Shown here: in pieces, positions 1 to 9,200 of the stretch
How the letters are laid out: the number at the start of each line of letters is the position of its first letter
How positions within the stretch are numbered: the stretch's first letter is position 1
DNA from: JAPLKX01 sp035530195
GTDB lineage: Bacteria > Hydrogenedentota > Hydrogenedentia > Hydrogenedentales > SLHB01
Direction of reading: 5' to 3'
DNA: 64,000 nucleotides
NCBI GenBank assembly: GCA_035530195.1
Contig: DATKVG010000217.1
Coordinates: 1-64,000, forward strand
The notes under the pieces: generated by a model
Told to the model about the DNA's origin: nothing
Databases searched by the model: none
The model's input: the letters and a program-made list of their open reading frames with translations, nothing else
Translations under genes and position numbers: made by a program

Positions 1-1292
1 CGCCACCGGCCCCGCGGAAGCTGCACCGTGTGGGTGAGGCTGTCCTGGTAGATGGGGGCCACCAGGAAGTCGTCGCCAAACAGGTAGTGGTACTTGCCTT
101 TGATGGGCCGCTGGAGCGGTTTGCCGCCGTTATGGCACGCAACCACGTGGCTGTACATGTACGGCACAAGCTCGGTATGCAGCCACGAGCAATAGCGGAC
201 GATCTCCAACTCTTCGGGGCTCCGTTTCCACATCCGGCGCTCGCTGTGGCCGCCGTTCAAGAACAAGCCGCAGAACGTGCTGAACTGCGCCCACCGGATG
301 TACAACTGTGGCGGAATCTCCATGCTGCCGTGGTACCCGGCGACATCGGACCCGATCACGTTGTAGCCCAGCCGGGCGCTTCGCAGAATCGTACGCAACG
401 CCCGTTCCAGCCCGCGGTGTTCGTCGTCCCACACGTGCTGATTGTCGCCGACCCAATTGACAGGCGAGGCGTCCGTGGGACTGAACCCCCAGGGGTGACC
501 CCACGGCATGGGGCTGTCGATGGCCCGCGCCAGCGTGATGAACTCCGGGTTCTCCGTCAGCCCATGCTGATACTCGTCGCGGTAGTAGTGGTCCATGTAC
601 TGGCGCGTCGTGATCCAGCCCTGATGCGTTTTCTGGTATGGGAGAATCCAGCCCCGCGGCCGGCTCATGAAAAGCGTCGCCGACCCGTCCAGCTTCCAGC
701 CATCCAGGCCCCAGTCGAAAACCTGTTGCTGCAACCCCCGCCACCACTGCATCGCATCCGGATTCGTATAATCGATAAACCCGCCTCTGCCTTTCCACCA
801 CCGTATCTGGTAGCCATCGGCGGCGAGGTAACCTTTCTTCCGGGCCTCTTCGTAAAACGAGCTGTCGTCTTTAAGCGCGGTGTCCCCGTCCCGGCTGTTC
901 ACCATCGACGTCATCCACAGCACGACCCGGTATCCTTTGTCCTGGAGATTCCCGAAGAAATCCTTGGGATTTGGGTAGCGGGCCTCATCGACCTTGAAAT
1001 CGTTGTAATGGGTGCTCCACGGGCTGTCGATTAGGATGGTTCTGAAGGGGATGTCGTTTTCGGCATACCCGGCCACCAGTTCATTCACGAATTCGGCCGT
1101 GTTCACGTCGTCTTCCCACAGCCAGCATTCGAGCGCCCACGGCGGCGTTATCGGTACCCGCCCATGCCGCTGCCCACCGAGCGGACTCCCCCAGAACGGG
1201 TAAAGAAAAACCCCAAACACCAGCGCCACAAGCACCACCAACACCACCACCGCCGCCTTAACCATCTTTGCCAAACAACCACGTTTTTTCAT
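1..1292 (-). CDS. glycoside hydrolase family 31 (alpha-glucosidase-like), 3' end cut by window
   Basis: Reading leftward from an ATG at 1292 gives 430 codons with no stop, so the gene runs off the left edge. Residues 10-32 form one hydrophobic segment (signal anchor or signal peptide), so the catalytic part is probably exported or periplasmic. The rest reads as a GH31 TIM barrel. The nucleophile is the Asp of GWKLDG near residue 202, the likely acid/base Asp sits in WVGDNQ near residue 282, and YLFGDDFLVAPI is the typical late-barrel signature. GH31 enzymes hydrolyse alpha-glycosidic bonds, but the substrate cannot be told from sequence. No strong Shine-Dalgarno is visible before this ATG. 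The divergent neighbour is a lipoprotein phosphodiesterase. Confidence 0.85.
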   Translation of the reverse strand, partial: MKKRGCLAKMVKAAVVVLVVLVALVFGVFLYPFWGSPLGGQRHGRVPITPPWALECWLWEDDVNTAEFVNELVAGYAENDIPFRTILIDSPWSTHYNDFKVDEARYPNPKDFFGNLQDKGYRVVLWMTSMVNSRDGDTALKDDSSFYEEARKKGYLAADGYQIRWWKGRGGFIDYTNPDAMQWWRGLQQQVFDWGLDGWKLDGSATLFMSRPRGWILPYQKTHQGWITTRQYMDHYYRDEYQHGLTENPEFITLARAIDSPMPWGHPWGFSPTDASPVNWVGDNQHVWDDEHRGLERALRTILRSARLGYNVIGSDVAGYHGSMEIPPQLYIRWAQFSTFCGLFLNGGHSERRMWKRSPEELEIVRYCSWLHTELVPYMYSHVVACHNGGKPLQRPIKGKYHYLFGDDFLVAPIYQDSLTHTVQLPRGRW

Positions 1293-1417
1293 AACAACCC
1301 CGCTTTTCAACCAGCCCATACTACCAAAAAACCCGCCAAGGTTGTCATGTCGCCCTGCCAACCCTCATCCAACATCTGCGAGTCCCGCGCGGATGTCGGG
1401 AATCAGGATTCGACAGC

Positions 1418-1446
1418 TTGCGTTAGCCGCATAACCTCTACATAAT
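1418..1446 (+). promoter_or_regulatory. possible sigma70-type promoter of the GDPD lipoprotein gene
   Basis: TTGCGT (1418-1423) and CATAAT (1441-1446) are separated by 17 bases and lie 75 bases before the GTG start at 1521. The -10 matches the consensus at five of six positions and the -35 at three. This is a pattern match only. Confidence 0.3.
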
Positions 1447-1520
1447 CGGTTTAACAACCGTCTGTGGTCCCGGCGGCCCGTTGGCCCTGGGCGGCGGGAG
1501 CGAGAAGGAGGTTACCCGTA

Positions 1521-2459
1521 GTGAAGTACGCGAGCCTGGGGCTGATTCTGGGAGTGCTGGCTATGACCGGATGTGCCACAACAGGATTCAGAGCAGGCGC
1601 GCCCGATGGCGCCATCGACGTGATCGCCCACCGAGGCGCAAGCGCGTATGCGCCCGAAAACACGCTCGCCGCGTTCAAACTCGCCCGCGAACTCAACGCG
1701 GACTGGTTTGAGCTCGATTGCACGCTCACCAGGGACGGCGAAGTCATCGTTATCCACGACGACGACACCGAGCGAACCACCGGCGTCCCCGGAAAAGTGG
1801 CCAAGATGACCCTGGCCGAGCTGAAACCGCTCGATGCGGGCGGATGGAAAGCGCCGGAGTTCACCGGCGAGCGCCTCCCCACCCTCGCCGAGGCGCTCGA
1901 CCTCGCCAAGACCCTCGAGATCGGCGTGTACATCGAAATCAAAGACAGTGCGAACGATTACGCACTGAGGCGCCGTATCCTCGAAGCGACCGACGGCAGT
2001 AAAATGATGTCCGCACGCCAACGACACCAAGTCGCCGGCATGATCCGCGACAGCAAGTCGCGCAACTATCAACTCACGATGGATGTCATCAAGCTGGTCC
2101 GCGACCGGCGGATGAAACGCCACGTCGTGATCCAATCGTTCTCGCCGATCGTTTGCGCCGTCTCCTTATGCGAGGCGCCCCAAATGCGCACCGAGTTCCT
2201 CGCCGCAAAAAACGAGGAAAAACCCGAACAATGGCCGTACGTCCTGCGCTGGGAGCAGTTGCTCGGCGCCGCCGGGTTCAACCTCGAGACCGACAGCACC
2301 GATCCCGAAACGGTTGCCCGCCTGCATCGCGAGAACAAGACCATCGCCGTATGGACAGTTGACGACGAGGAGACGATGCGGCGCCTCGCCGACTGGGGCG
2401 TCGACGCCATCATCACCAACAAACCCGACGTTTGTCTGCGCGTCCTTGGCAGAAACTAA
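1521..2459 (+). CDS. glycerophosphodiester phosphodiesterase, lipoprotein
   Basis: This 312-residue GDPD-family protein should hydrolyse glycerophosphodiesters to glycerol-3-phosphate and an alcohol. The N-terminus (MKYASLGLILGVLAMTGC) is a lipoprotein signal with lipobox MTGC, so the enzyme is membrane-tethered outside the cytoplasm. Diagnostic GDPD segments follow: HRGASAYAPENT with the catalytic His, ELDCTLTRDG, and VIHDD with the second His. The GTG start is chosen because GAAGGAGG at 1504-1511 sits about ten bases upstream. An upstream in-frame ATG would bury the signal peptide. The C-terminal WTVDDEE and GVDAIITNKPD are also typical of the family. The gene stands alone and is followed by a short repeat copy. 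Confidence 0.9.
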   Translation: MKYASLGLILGVLAMTGCATTGFRAGAPDGAIDVIAHRGASAYAPENTLAAFKLARELNADWFELDCTLTRDGEVIVIHDDDTERTTGVPGKVAKMTLAELKPLDAGGWKAPEFTGERLPTLAEALDLAKTLEIGVYIEIKDSANDYALRRRILEATDGSKMMSARQRHQVAGMIRDSKSRNYQLTMDVIKLVRDRRMKRHVVIQSFSPIVCAVSLCEAPQMRTEFLAAKNEEKPEQWPYVLRWEQLLGAAGFNLETDSTDPETVARLHRENKTIAVWTVDDEETMRRLADWGVDAIITNKPDVCLRVLGRN

Positions 2460-2460
2460 G

Positions 2461-2477
2461 CCGTCGGGACGCCCCCC
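2461..2477 (+). repeat. partial copy of a dispersed palindromic element
   Basis: These 17 bases directly after the GDPD stop codon are identical to 12735-12751, the left end of the palindromic element inside the GT39-like gene. Confidence 0.6.
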
Positions 2478-2500
2478 ATGTGGATTGGTTCCGCCACCTA

Positions 2501-3394
2501 TCAAGGAAAATCGTCGGCTTCGATACTCGTGGCCGCCGTCGTGAGCATCCAAAAGACCGAACCCTCCGGCTGAGGGTATCGGGCAAACTCGACGTGACCG
2601 TCCATGAACAGGACATTCGCCGCCAAAGGCAGATGGTTCACCTCGTATTGAATCGGCTGGCCGTGGAGCGTGCGGACGGTGTCCCACATCACGGGGACCT
2701 GCGACTGCGCGAAAGACGCGGCCGCCGGATTGTTGATGTCGGTGATCAAGAACCGCTCGACGCCGTCCCGAAACCGGTAGACATCCACTTGCTCGCCCGT
2801 GCTCGGCAGCGTGCCCGACATGTCGTCTTGGCGGTTGGCGTACGTGATGCAGAACTCGCACCCGTCGTTGTCCAGCAACCCGGCGAACGCCGCCATGTCC
2901 TCCGTCGTCTTCACCCACTCCGGGTTGACGACATAGCCCCAATAGACATACGAAAAATCCGCCAGCCCAACGTATTCGGTCTTGCCTTTCACATTATTCG
3001 GCAGCGGATCGTCATTCCACGACGGGTCCACCGGCCACACGTACTGAGGACGGGAAGGGTCGGCAAAGCTATCGCTCGGGCAAACCGCTACCTTGTAGTC
3101 CGAAAGGTACTCCGGGTAGACGTCCGTGCTGTCGAAAAAACTCCAGCACGACCGATCGGGCGTGTAGGCCCGGTGGTAGGGGACGTGCCGCAGCGGCCAG
3201 TCCCCCTTGTGTTCCGACGCGAACATCTTGAATATCAGCCCGAACTGCTTGAGGTTGTTCGCACAATGCGCCACTCGCGCCGACTCCCGCGCCCGAGAAA
3301 GCGCCGGCAGCAACAACGCCGCCAGAATCGCGATGATGGCTATCACAACCAGCAATTCAACCAGCGTAAACCCACCTGCACCCTTGCGGTTCAT
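2501..3394 (-). CDS. prepilin-type protein with N-terminal cleavage/methylation motif and H-Xn-DG domain
   Basis: The protein begins MNRKGAGGFTLVELLVVIAI, a class III (type IV pilin) signal: prepilin peptidase cuts after the Gly before FTLVE, followed by a long hydrophobic helix. Near the C-terminus, a His followed by LPLAANVLF and MDGHVEF resembles the H-X9-DG processing-associated domain found in very large numbers in Planctomycetes, Lentisphaerae and relatives. Here the spacing is one residue longer. The internal ATG at 3394 is chosen because TGGAGG lies upstream and because the signal then starts directly. The function of these pseudopilins is not known. They may be surface fibres or parts of a type II secretion-like device. 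No secretion ATPase is nearby. Confidence 0.88.
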   Translation of the reverse strand: MNRKGAGGFTLVELLVVIAIIAILAALLLPALSRARESARVAHCANNLKQFGLIFKMFASEHKGDWPLRHVPYHRAYTPDRSCWSFFDSTDVYPEYLSDYKVAVCPSDSFADPSRPQYVWPVDPSWNDDPLPNNVKGKTEYVGLADFSYVYWGYVVNPEWVKTTEDMAAFAGLLDNDGCEFCITYANRQDDMSGTLPSTGEQVDVYRFRDGVERFLITDINNPAAASFAQSQVPVMWDTVRTLHGQPIQYEVNHLPLAANVLFMDGHVEFARYPQPEGSVFWMLTTAATSIEADDFP

Positions 3395-3528
3395 TTGGCA
3401 CGCCTCCAGAAACGGCCTCACCCTTTACTCATAATACACCGTCCCATGCACATTCGTTAGCCCTTTTTCCACCCACCACAACGCAGCCCGCGGGCCTGCG
3501 TCTAAAATGGTGGTTTTATGCCGGTCGG

Positions 3529-3557
3529 TGGACATCAAGTAGGCATTGTGGTATCAT
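3529..3557 (+). promoter_or_regulatory. sigma70-type promoter of tRNA-Met
   Basis: TGGACA (3529-3534) and TATCAT (3552-3557) are spaced by exactly 17 bases. The -10 ends ten bases before the first base of the mature tRNA, which is a good geometry for a stable-RNA promoter. Confidence 0.6.
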
Positions 3558-3567
3558 TTAACGACGT

Positions 3568-3643
3568 GGCGGCGTAGCTCAGTTGGTAGAGCAGCGGAAT
3601 CATAATCCGCCTGTCGGCGGTTCGATCCCGTCCGCCGCTACCA
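3568..3643 (+). tRNA. tRNA-Met (CAT), elongator type
   Basis: A complete 76-base cloverleaf with encoded CCA. The acceptor GGCGGCG pairs with CGCCGCT (one G-U). The D arm is GCTC/GAGC, the anticodon stem GCGGA/TCCGC encloses ATCATAA with anticodon CAT at 3601-3603, and the T arm is GGCGG-TTCGATC-CCGTC. Position 1-72 is a G-U pair and the anticodon stem lacks three consecutive G-C pairs, so this is not the initiator. A lysidine-modified tRNA-Ile2 also carries CAT, but the body matches bacterial elongator tRNA-Met much better. Confidence 0.95.
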
Positions 3644-3655
3644 AGAATTATATGG

Positions 3656-3697
3656 CCGGCGGGTGAGTATTGGTTCATCCGCCGGTTTCCTTCTTTT
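3656..3697 (+). terminator. Rho-independent terminator after tRNA-Met
   Basis: CCGGCGGGTGA and TCATCCGCCGG form an 11-bp stem (one G-U) with an 8-base loop. A T-rich tail TTTCCTTCTTTT follows. It begins 13 bases after the tRNA CCA end, so the tRNA appears to be a monocistronic unit. Confidence 0.8.
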
Positions 3698-3785
3698 GTC
3701 CGCTTTGACTGCCTCCGATTTGTCGAAATGAGCAGGAACAGCCATAATGCAGGCCGGTTCTTGAACGGCAGTGGGAGGCTGAACC

Positions 3786-5786
3786 ATGCGACGTCTTACT
3801 TCAACCCTTTTCATCTTGGCGCTTGTGGCGGCGACGTATTCGTCCGCCGCAGACGAGCCGCTGCGCCTGTACGTGTCGGAGGCGGGGAACGACGCGTGGT
3901 CGGGCCGCCTCCCGGACGCCCAGGCGGCCGACGGGCCATTTGCGACGCTCGAACGCGCGCGGGACGAGGTCCGCAAGCTAAAGACCGGCGGCCCGCTGCC
4001 GACCGGAGGCGTCCAGGTCGTCATCCGTGGCGGGACCTATCACCTCAAACAGCCATTTGACCTTGTGGCGGAAGACTCGGGGACGGAATCGGCGCCGGTG
4101 GTTTACATGGCGCATCCGGGGGAAAAAGTCCGGCTGTCGGGCGCAGTCCGCGTGACCAATTTTGCCCCCGCAACGACCGACGGGCTGCCGGCGGAGGTGA
4201 TGCAGGCGGATTTGAAGGCGCAGGGAATAACCGAGTACGGCCCGCCGGAAGGGGGCGGGGCGGAAATCTTCTTCAACAACACGCCGATGACGCTGGCGCG
4301 CTGGCCCAACGAAGATTTCGTAAAGATTGTCGATATCGTGGTGGCTGACGGTCATCAGATCCATGGTATTCCGGGCAGCATGACGCCGCAGTTCAAGTAC
4401 GAGGGAGACCGCCCGAAACGGTGGCTGAACGAGCCGGCGCCGTGGCTGCATGGCTACTGGTTCTGGGACTGGTCGGACCAGCGGCAGGCTATCGAGAAGA
4501 TCGACACGGAAAACTCGATCATCACGTTGAAACCTCCCGCACACGGCTACGGCTACCGAAAAGGCCAGTGGTATTACGCGTTCAACATGCTCTCGGAACT
4601 GGACGCGCCCGGCGAGTGGTACATCGACCGCGATCGCGGCATCTTGTACCTCTGGCCGCCGCGGGACGTGGCGGGGGCGACGGTTGCGGTGTCCATGTTG
4701 CCGAACGTCGTTACCATGCGGGAGGTGTCGCACGTGACGCTGCGCGGGCTGACGCTCGAGATGTGCCGCGGCGCCGGCGTCACGGTGTCGGGTGGAAAAG
4801 GCGTGCTGATGACGTCCTGCACGATCCGTAACACGGGCGGGTCGGCGGCGTCGTTGTCCGGCGAAGGGCACGGCGTGACGGACTGCGAGGTGTACGGCGT
4901 GGGCGGCGGGGGCATTTCGCTGAGCGGCGGCGATCGAGTGACGCTGACGAGCGGCGGGATGTACGCGGACAACAATCACATCCACGATTACGGCCGGATC
5001 AACCGGATGTACACGCCGGGCATCTCGATTGGCGGCGTGGGCGCCCGCGTCACGCACAACCTCATCCACAACGCCCCGCACATGGCCATCGGGTTCGGCG
5101 GGAACGACCACCTGATCGAGTTGAACGAGATCCATCACGTCTGCCTCGAGTCGAACGACGCAGGGGCCATCTACTCGGGCCGTGACTGGACGATGCGCGG
5201 GAACATCATCCGCTACAATTACATGCACCAGGTGACCGGGTTTGAAGACCGGGGCTGCGTGGGTGTGTATCTCGATGACATGTTCGCGTCGGCCGTCATT
5301 TACGGCAACGTGTTCTGGGAAGTGACGCGGGCCGCCTTCCTCGGCGGCGGGCGCGATTGCACCGTCGAGAACAACATCTTCATCGACTGCAAACCGGCGC
5401 TGCACCTGGATGCCCGCGCGCTCAACTGGGCCGCGTACCACGCCGACGACTGGATCAAGGAATCGCAGGAGAAGGGAACGCTATCCGGCATAGCCTACAA
5501 CAAGCCGCCGTACAGCACGCGGTACCCGCGGCTCATCACGATCTTGGATAAAGAACCCAAGGCGCCCGAAGGCAACGTGATCGCGCGCAACGTCTGCTGG
5601 GGCGGGACGTGGGACGAAGTCGAGCCGATCGCGCGGCCGTACCTGCGGTTTGAAGACAACATCGTGGGCGAGGACCCGCTGTTTGTCGACGCGGCGCGCC
5701 AGGATTTCACGCTGAGCCCCGAATCGCCCGCGTGGCGCGTGGGGTTCAGGCCCGTCCCGTTCCGTAAGATGGGGCTGAGGAAGTAG
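3786..5786 (+). CDS. secreted right-handed parallel beta-helix protein
   Basis: This 666-residue protein has a clear Sec signal peptide (about the first 21 residues, ending SSAADEP). The next stretch (LYVSEAGNDAWSGRLPDA) is the usual opening of pectate-lyase-like beta-helix proteins. From about residue 300 onward short repeating coils such as VTLRGLTLEM, CTIRNTGG, NHIHDYG and NLIHNAP match parallel beta-helix rungs. It ends with the conserved tail WRVGFRPVPFRKMGL. Such proteins usually bind or cleave polysaccharides, but no catalytic triad can be named with confidence. GGGAGG precedes the ATG. It is a paralogue of the N-terminal two-thirds of the next large protein: both share the YWFWDW-like, GQWYYAFN-like and PGEWYIDRDRG-like segments. 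Confidence 0.85.
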   Translation: MRRLTSTLFILALVAATYSSAADEPLRLYVSEAGNDAWSGRLPDAQAADGPFATLERARDEVRKLKTGGPLPTGGVQVVIRGGTYHLKQPFDLVAEDSGTESAPVVYMAHPGEKVRLSGAVRVTNFAPATTDGLPAEVMQADLKAQGITEYGPPEGGGAEIFFNNTPMTLARWPNEDFVKIVDIVVADGHQIHGIPGSMTPQFKYEGDRPKRWLNEPAPWLHGYWFWDWSDQRQAIEKIDTENSIITLKPPAHGYGYRKGQWYYAFNMLSELDAPGEWYIDRDRGILYLWPPRDVAGATVAVSMLPNVVTMREVSHVTLRGLTLEMCRGAGVTVSGGKGVLMTSCTIRNTGGSAASLSGEGHGVTDCEVYGVGGGGISLSGGDRVTLTSGGMYADNNHIHDYGRINRMYTPGISIGGVGARVTHNLIHNAPHMAIGFGGNDHLIELNEIHHVCLESNDAGAIYSGRDWTMRGNIIRYNYMHQVTGFEDRGCVGVYLDDMFASAVIYGNVFWEVTRAAFLGGGRDCTVENNIFIDCKPALHLDARALNWAAYHADDWIKESQEKGTLSGIAYNKPPYSTRYPRLITILDKEPKAPEGNVIARNVCWGGTWDEVEPIARPYLRFEDNIVGEDPLFVDAARQDFTLSPESPAWRVGFRPVPFRKMGLRK

Positions 5787-5811
5787 ACTGCATGCAGCAA
5801 AAGCGGCAGCA

Positions 5812-5991
5812 AGGAAGCTGTCTCAAAATGAGGCACGACCGTTATGAAGCCTCAAAAGGAAGCTGTCTCAAAATGAGGCACGACCGTTATGAAGCCTCAA
5901 AAGGAAGCTCTCTCAAAATGAGCCGCGACTGTTATGGAGCCCCAAAAGGAAGCTCTCTCAAAATGAGCCGCGACTGTTATGAAGCCCCAAA
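5812..5991 (+). repeat. four tandem 45-bp direct repeats
   Basis: Units begin at 5812, 5857, 5902 and 5947. Units 1 and 2 are identical. Units 3 and 4 differ from each other by about one base and from units 1-2 by several. Each opens with AGGAAGCT and contains CTCAAAATGAG, itself a short imperfect hairpin. The alternation of two sub-types suggests expansion by slippage or unequal crossing-over. Confidence 0.9.
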
Positions 5992-5999
5992 GGGGCGTG

Positions 6000-6143
6000 A
6001 CATGTTAGCCTGGGGCAACGCCCCAGGTAGGGAGCAATCCCAACAACCTAGCCCTGAAGGGGCGTCACAAACCCTTGTTGCGCCCCTTCAGGGCTTGACC
6101 ATTGTCAATCCGCCGTCCTGGGGCGTTGCCCGAGGCTAACATG
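6000..6143. repeat. nested inverted repeat, MITE/REP-like
   Basis: The outer arm 6000-6026 (CATGTTAGCCTGGGGCAACG) pairs with 6116-6143 with one mismatch. The inner arms GCCCTGAAGGGGCG near 6052 and CGCCCCTTCAGGGC near 6083 also pair. The whole 144 bases could fold into one long two-storey hairpin. No open frame of note lies inside. A related GGGGCAACGCCCC core occurs at 28740-28752. Confidence 0.8.
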
Positions 6144-6246
6144 CATGGCTCCTTCAGAGCTTTTTTGTTCGGTGGGCAGTGTTTTAGGACAGCTTCCAAG
6201 CTGCCATAGTCCATATAACGACGCGTCGGCAAAAAGGAGATATTTG

Positions 6247-9200
6247 ATGCGCACTTGCGTAGTGCTGGGAATATTGGTTGCAGCGGGGCTGGGTGCTTGG
6301 GCGGAAGGCGCCGATGTGCAGGGGCTATTCGACCAGGGCGCGGCCGCGATCGACGCGGGGCAGTACGGGCCGGCGCGCGACGCGTTCGAGCAGGCGGCAG
6401 CGATGGAAGGGATCGAGGCGGGCCTGCGCAGCCTGGCAACACTGCGCGTGATCGACTGCCTTGTGCTCGAGCAGCGGTATGAAGACGCGGCGCGTGCGTG
6501 TGAGGAACTGGCGCGACTCGAGGGAATCCCGCCGCATCATAAATGGGAAGCCGGGCAGTACCTGGACTCCATAAAACGTACTCAAGCGGGCCTGACGCCG
6601 CGCGACCCCACGGCGACGCGTGTCAAAATCGAGCCCGACCCATCGCCGGCCGCCGTGTTTTTCATCGGTCCCAACGGCGCCGATTCCGCTGAAGGGTCGC
6701 AGCAGGCGCCATTCGCCACGTTCGCACGTGCGCTCGATGCGGTGCGGGCGTTGAAACAATCGGCGCCGGACCGGCTGATGCCGCCGGGCGGCGTGCGAAT
6801 ACGGTTTTTGCCGGGCGTGTACCGGATTCGCGAGGGGCTGAAACTGCCGGTGGACGCATCGGGCCGGGCAGGCGCGCCGCTCGTGATTGAAGGGAAAGGC
6901 GCCAAAATCAGCGGCGGCGTGGTGGTTGAAGGGCTGAAGCCGGTCGAGGACCCGGCGGTGCTCGAGCGGCTTCCCGAGGAAGCGCGGGGAAAAGTTTTGG
7001 AGGCGGATTTAAAAGCACAGGGATTGGATCGGTTTCCGGCGCTTTCATCGCGGGGATTCGCGAAAACACCGCAACCGTTTCTGGAAGTTTACGTGAACGG
7101 CCAGCCGACAAAGCCGGCGCGGTGGCCCAATGAGGGCTTCGTCAAAACAGGCAAAATCATTGACGCGGGCCTGCCGGGGTCAGGCACACAAGCGGCGTTC
7201 GAGTACGCCGAGGACCGGCCCGCGCGATGGAACGCCGCAAAGGACCTCTACCTCTACGGCTACTGGTTCTATGATTGGGCCGACAATTCGGTGCGGGCGT
7301 CGATAGACCCCGTAGCGAAAACGTTTACGCTGCCGGATCAGACGGCCTACGGCATCAAAGACGGCCAGTGGTATTGCGCGCTGAACCTGCTCGAAGAGAT
7401 TGACCAGCCGGGCGAATGGTACCTCGACCGCGAGACGGGCCGCCTTTACTTGTATCCGCTGGACGGGCTGAAGGGTGCGCCGGTCGAGGTGTCGGTGCTC
7501 ACGGAGCCGCTGCTCGAGATGACGCGGGCGTGGCACGTGCGCGTCGAGGGGCTGACGTTCGAACTGGGCGCGTGGACGGGCATCGAGATCCGCGGCGGGC
7601 GCGACTGCTTCGTCACGGGCTGTGTGGTGCGCAGGGTGGCCGGTACGGGCATCGCAATCGAGGACAGCCGGGACTGCGGCGCCCTCAGTTGCGACATCTA
7701 CACCGTCGGCCGCGGCGGCGTCGAGATAGCCGGTGGCGACAGAAAAACGCTGGCGCCGGGTGGCCTGTTCGTCGAGAACTGCCACATCTACGACTACTCG
7801 AGGGTCGACCACACATACACGCCGGCCGTCGTCATCGAGGGCGCGGGCAACCGGATCGCCCACAACAAGTTTCACGACTCGTCGTGCCAGGGCATCCGGC
7901 TCGAAGGCAACGACCACGTCGTCGAGTTCAACGAAATTCACGAGGTGGTGCGCGAGTCCGACGATCAAGGCGGGCTGGACATGTGGGGCAACCCGAGCTA
8001 CCGCGGCAACGTCCTGCGGTACAACCACTGGCACGACATTGGCAACGGGCGACTGTGCGGCCAGGCGGGCATCCGGCTGGATGACGCGATCAGCGGGACG
8101 GTCGTCTACGGCAACGTGTTCGAGCGGTGCAGCGGGGCCAATTTCGGCGCGGTCCAAATCCACGGCGGCAAAGACAACTGGGTCGACAACAACGTCATGG
8201 CCGACTGCAAGTACGCGATCAGTTTCTCGCAGTGGGGCAATGTACGCTGGGACAATTTTCTGGCGAGCGATGGTGTGCAGAAACTGCTGAAGCAAGACGT
8301 GGATATCACGCGCCCGCCATACAGCACGAAGTACCCGGACCTCGCGTGGCTGGGCGAGGGCAACGACATCAACAGGATCTGGCGGAATCTCGTCTACAAC
8401 TGCGGCGCGTTTCTCACGCGCGACAACGGCCGCGAAAAGCTGGCCAACAACCTGGTGGTGCAGCCAGATCCCGCGGCAGGCGCGCAAGGATGGAAACCAC
8501 TGCTTGCCGACGGGACCGCGCTGCGTAAGATCGGTTTCCGGCCGATCCCGTTGGACGAGATCGGGTTGTACGATGATGTGTACCGGGCGGGCGCCTCCGT
8601 CACTGCGGTGGGCGAGGATCTGCCCGAGCGCGTGGGCTGGCACAAGGCGCAGTACGACGCGGACGGTAAGCTGATCCCGTGGACAACCTGGCAGGACGCG
8701 GTGGACCGCGAGATGAAATGGTATCTCGACTGCCCGCTTGACCCGTACGGCTACCCGATTTTCGTGTTCACGACTTTCATGGACGAGTTGTATCAGCCGT
8801 ACAAACCCGAGGTAATCCCCGCAACCCAGGACGGAATGGGCATCATCTCGTACCTCAAATACTGGGAATGGTCGGGCAAACGCGCGGGCGCGCCGAACCC
8901 AAAGATCCTCGAATGGGCGCGCAAAATGGGCGACTACCTCGTCGATCAAACCCTGACGCCAAACGAGGGGCCGTACCCCGCGTTTACCCGCTCGACCGGC
9001 CTCAACACGGACTTCCCGCTGACGCACAGTTCGCAGGGCGACGCGGCCCACGGGCCCAACGTGATCGAGCCGGACAAGGGCGGCATCGCGGGATACGCGC
9101 TGGTGCTGCTGCATCGCGAGACGGGCGAGAAACGCTACCTGGATCAGGCGGTCCAAAACGCGGACGTGCTGGCGAAGAACATGATCGAAGGCGACGCGCT

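Larger units (their letters stand above)
5787..6246. other. repeat-filled intergenic region between the two beta-helix genes
   Basis: The 460 bases hold four 45-bp direct repeats followed by a nested inverted repeat, described separately. The frame stays open across them only because 45 is a multiple of three. There is no Shine-Dalgarno and no recognisable product, so no gene is called. The last 40 bases carry the ribosome binding site of the next gene. Confidence 0.7.

Noticed and set aside
3568..3643. Initiator tRNA-fMet or tRNA-Ile2 (CAT)
   Set aside because: The 1-72 pair is present and the anticodon stem lacks the three G-C pairs of an initiator; the body sequence matches elongator tRNA-Met rather than tRNA-Ile2.
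5792..6139. A 115-codon frame with a 15-residue repeat (SxLKMxxDxYEAxKG)
   Set aside because: No ribosome binding site, runs from a tandem DNA repeat straight into an inverted repeat; more likely a noncoding repeat whose unit happens to be a multiple of three.
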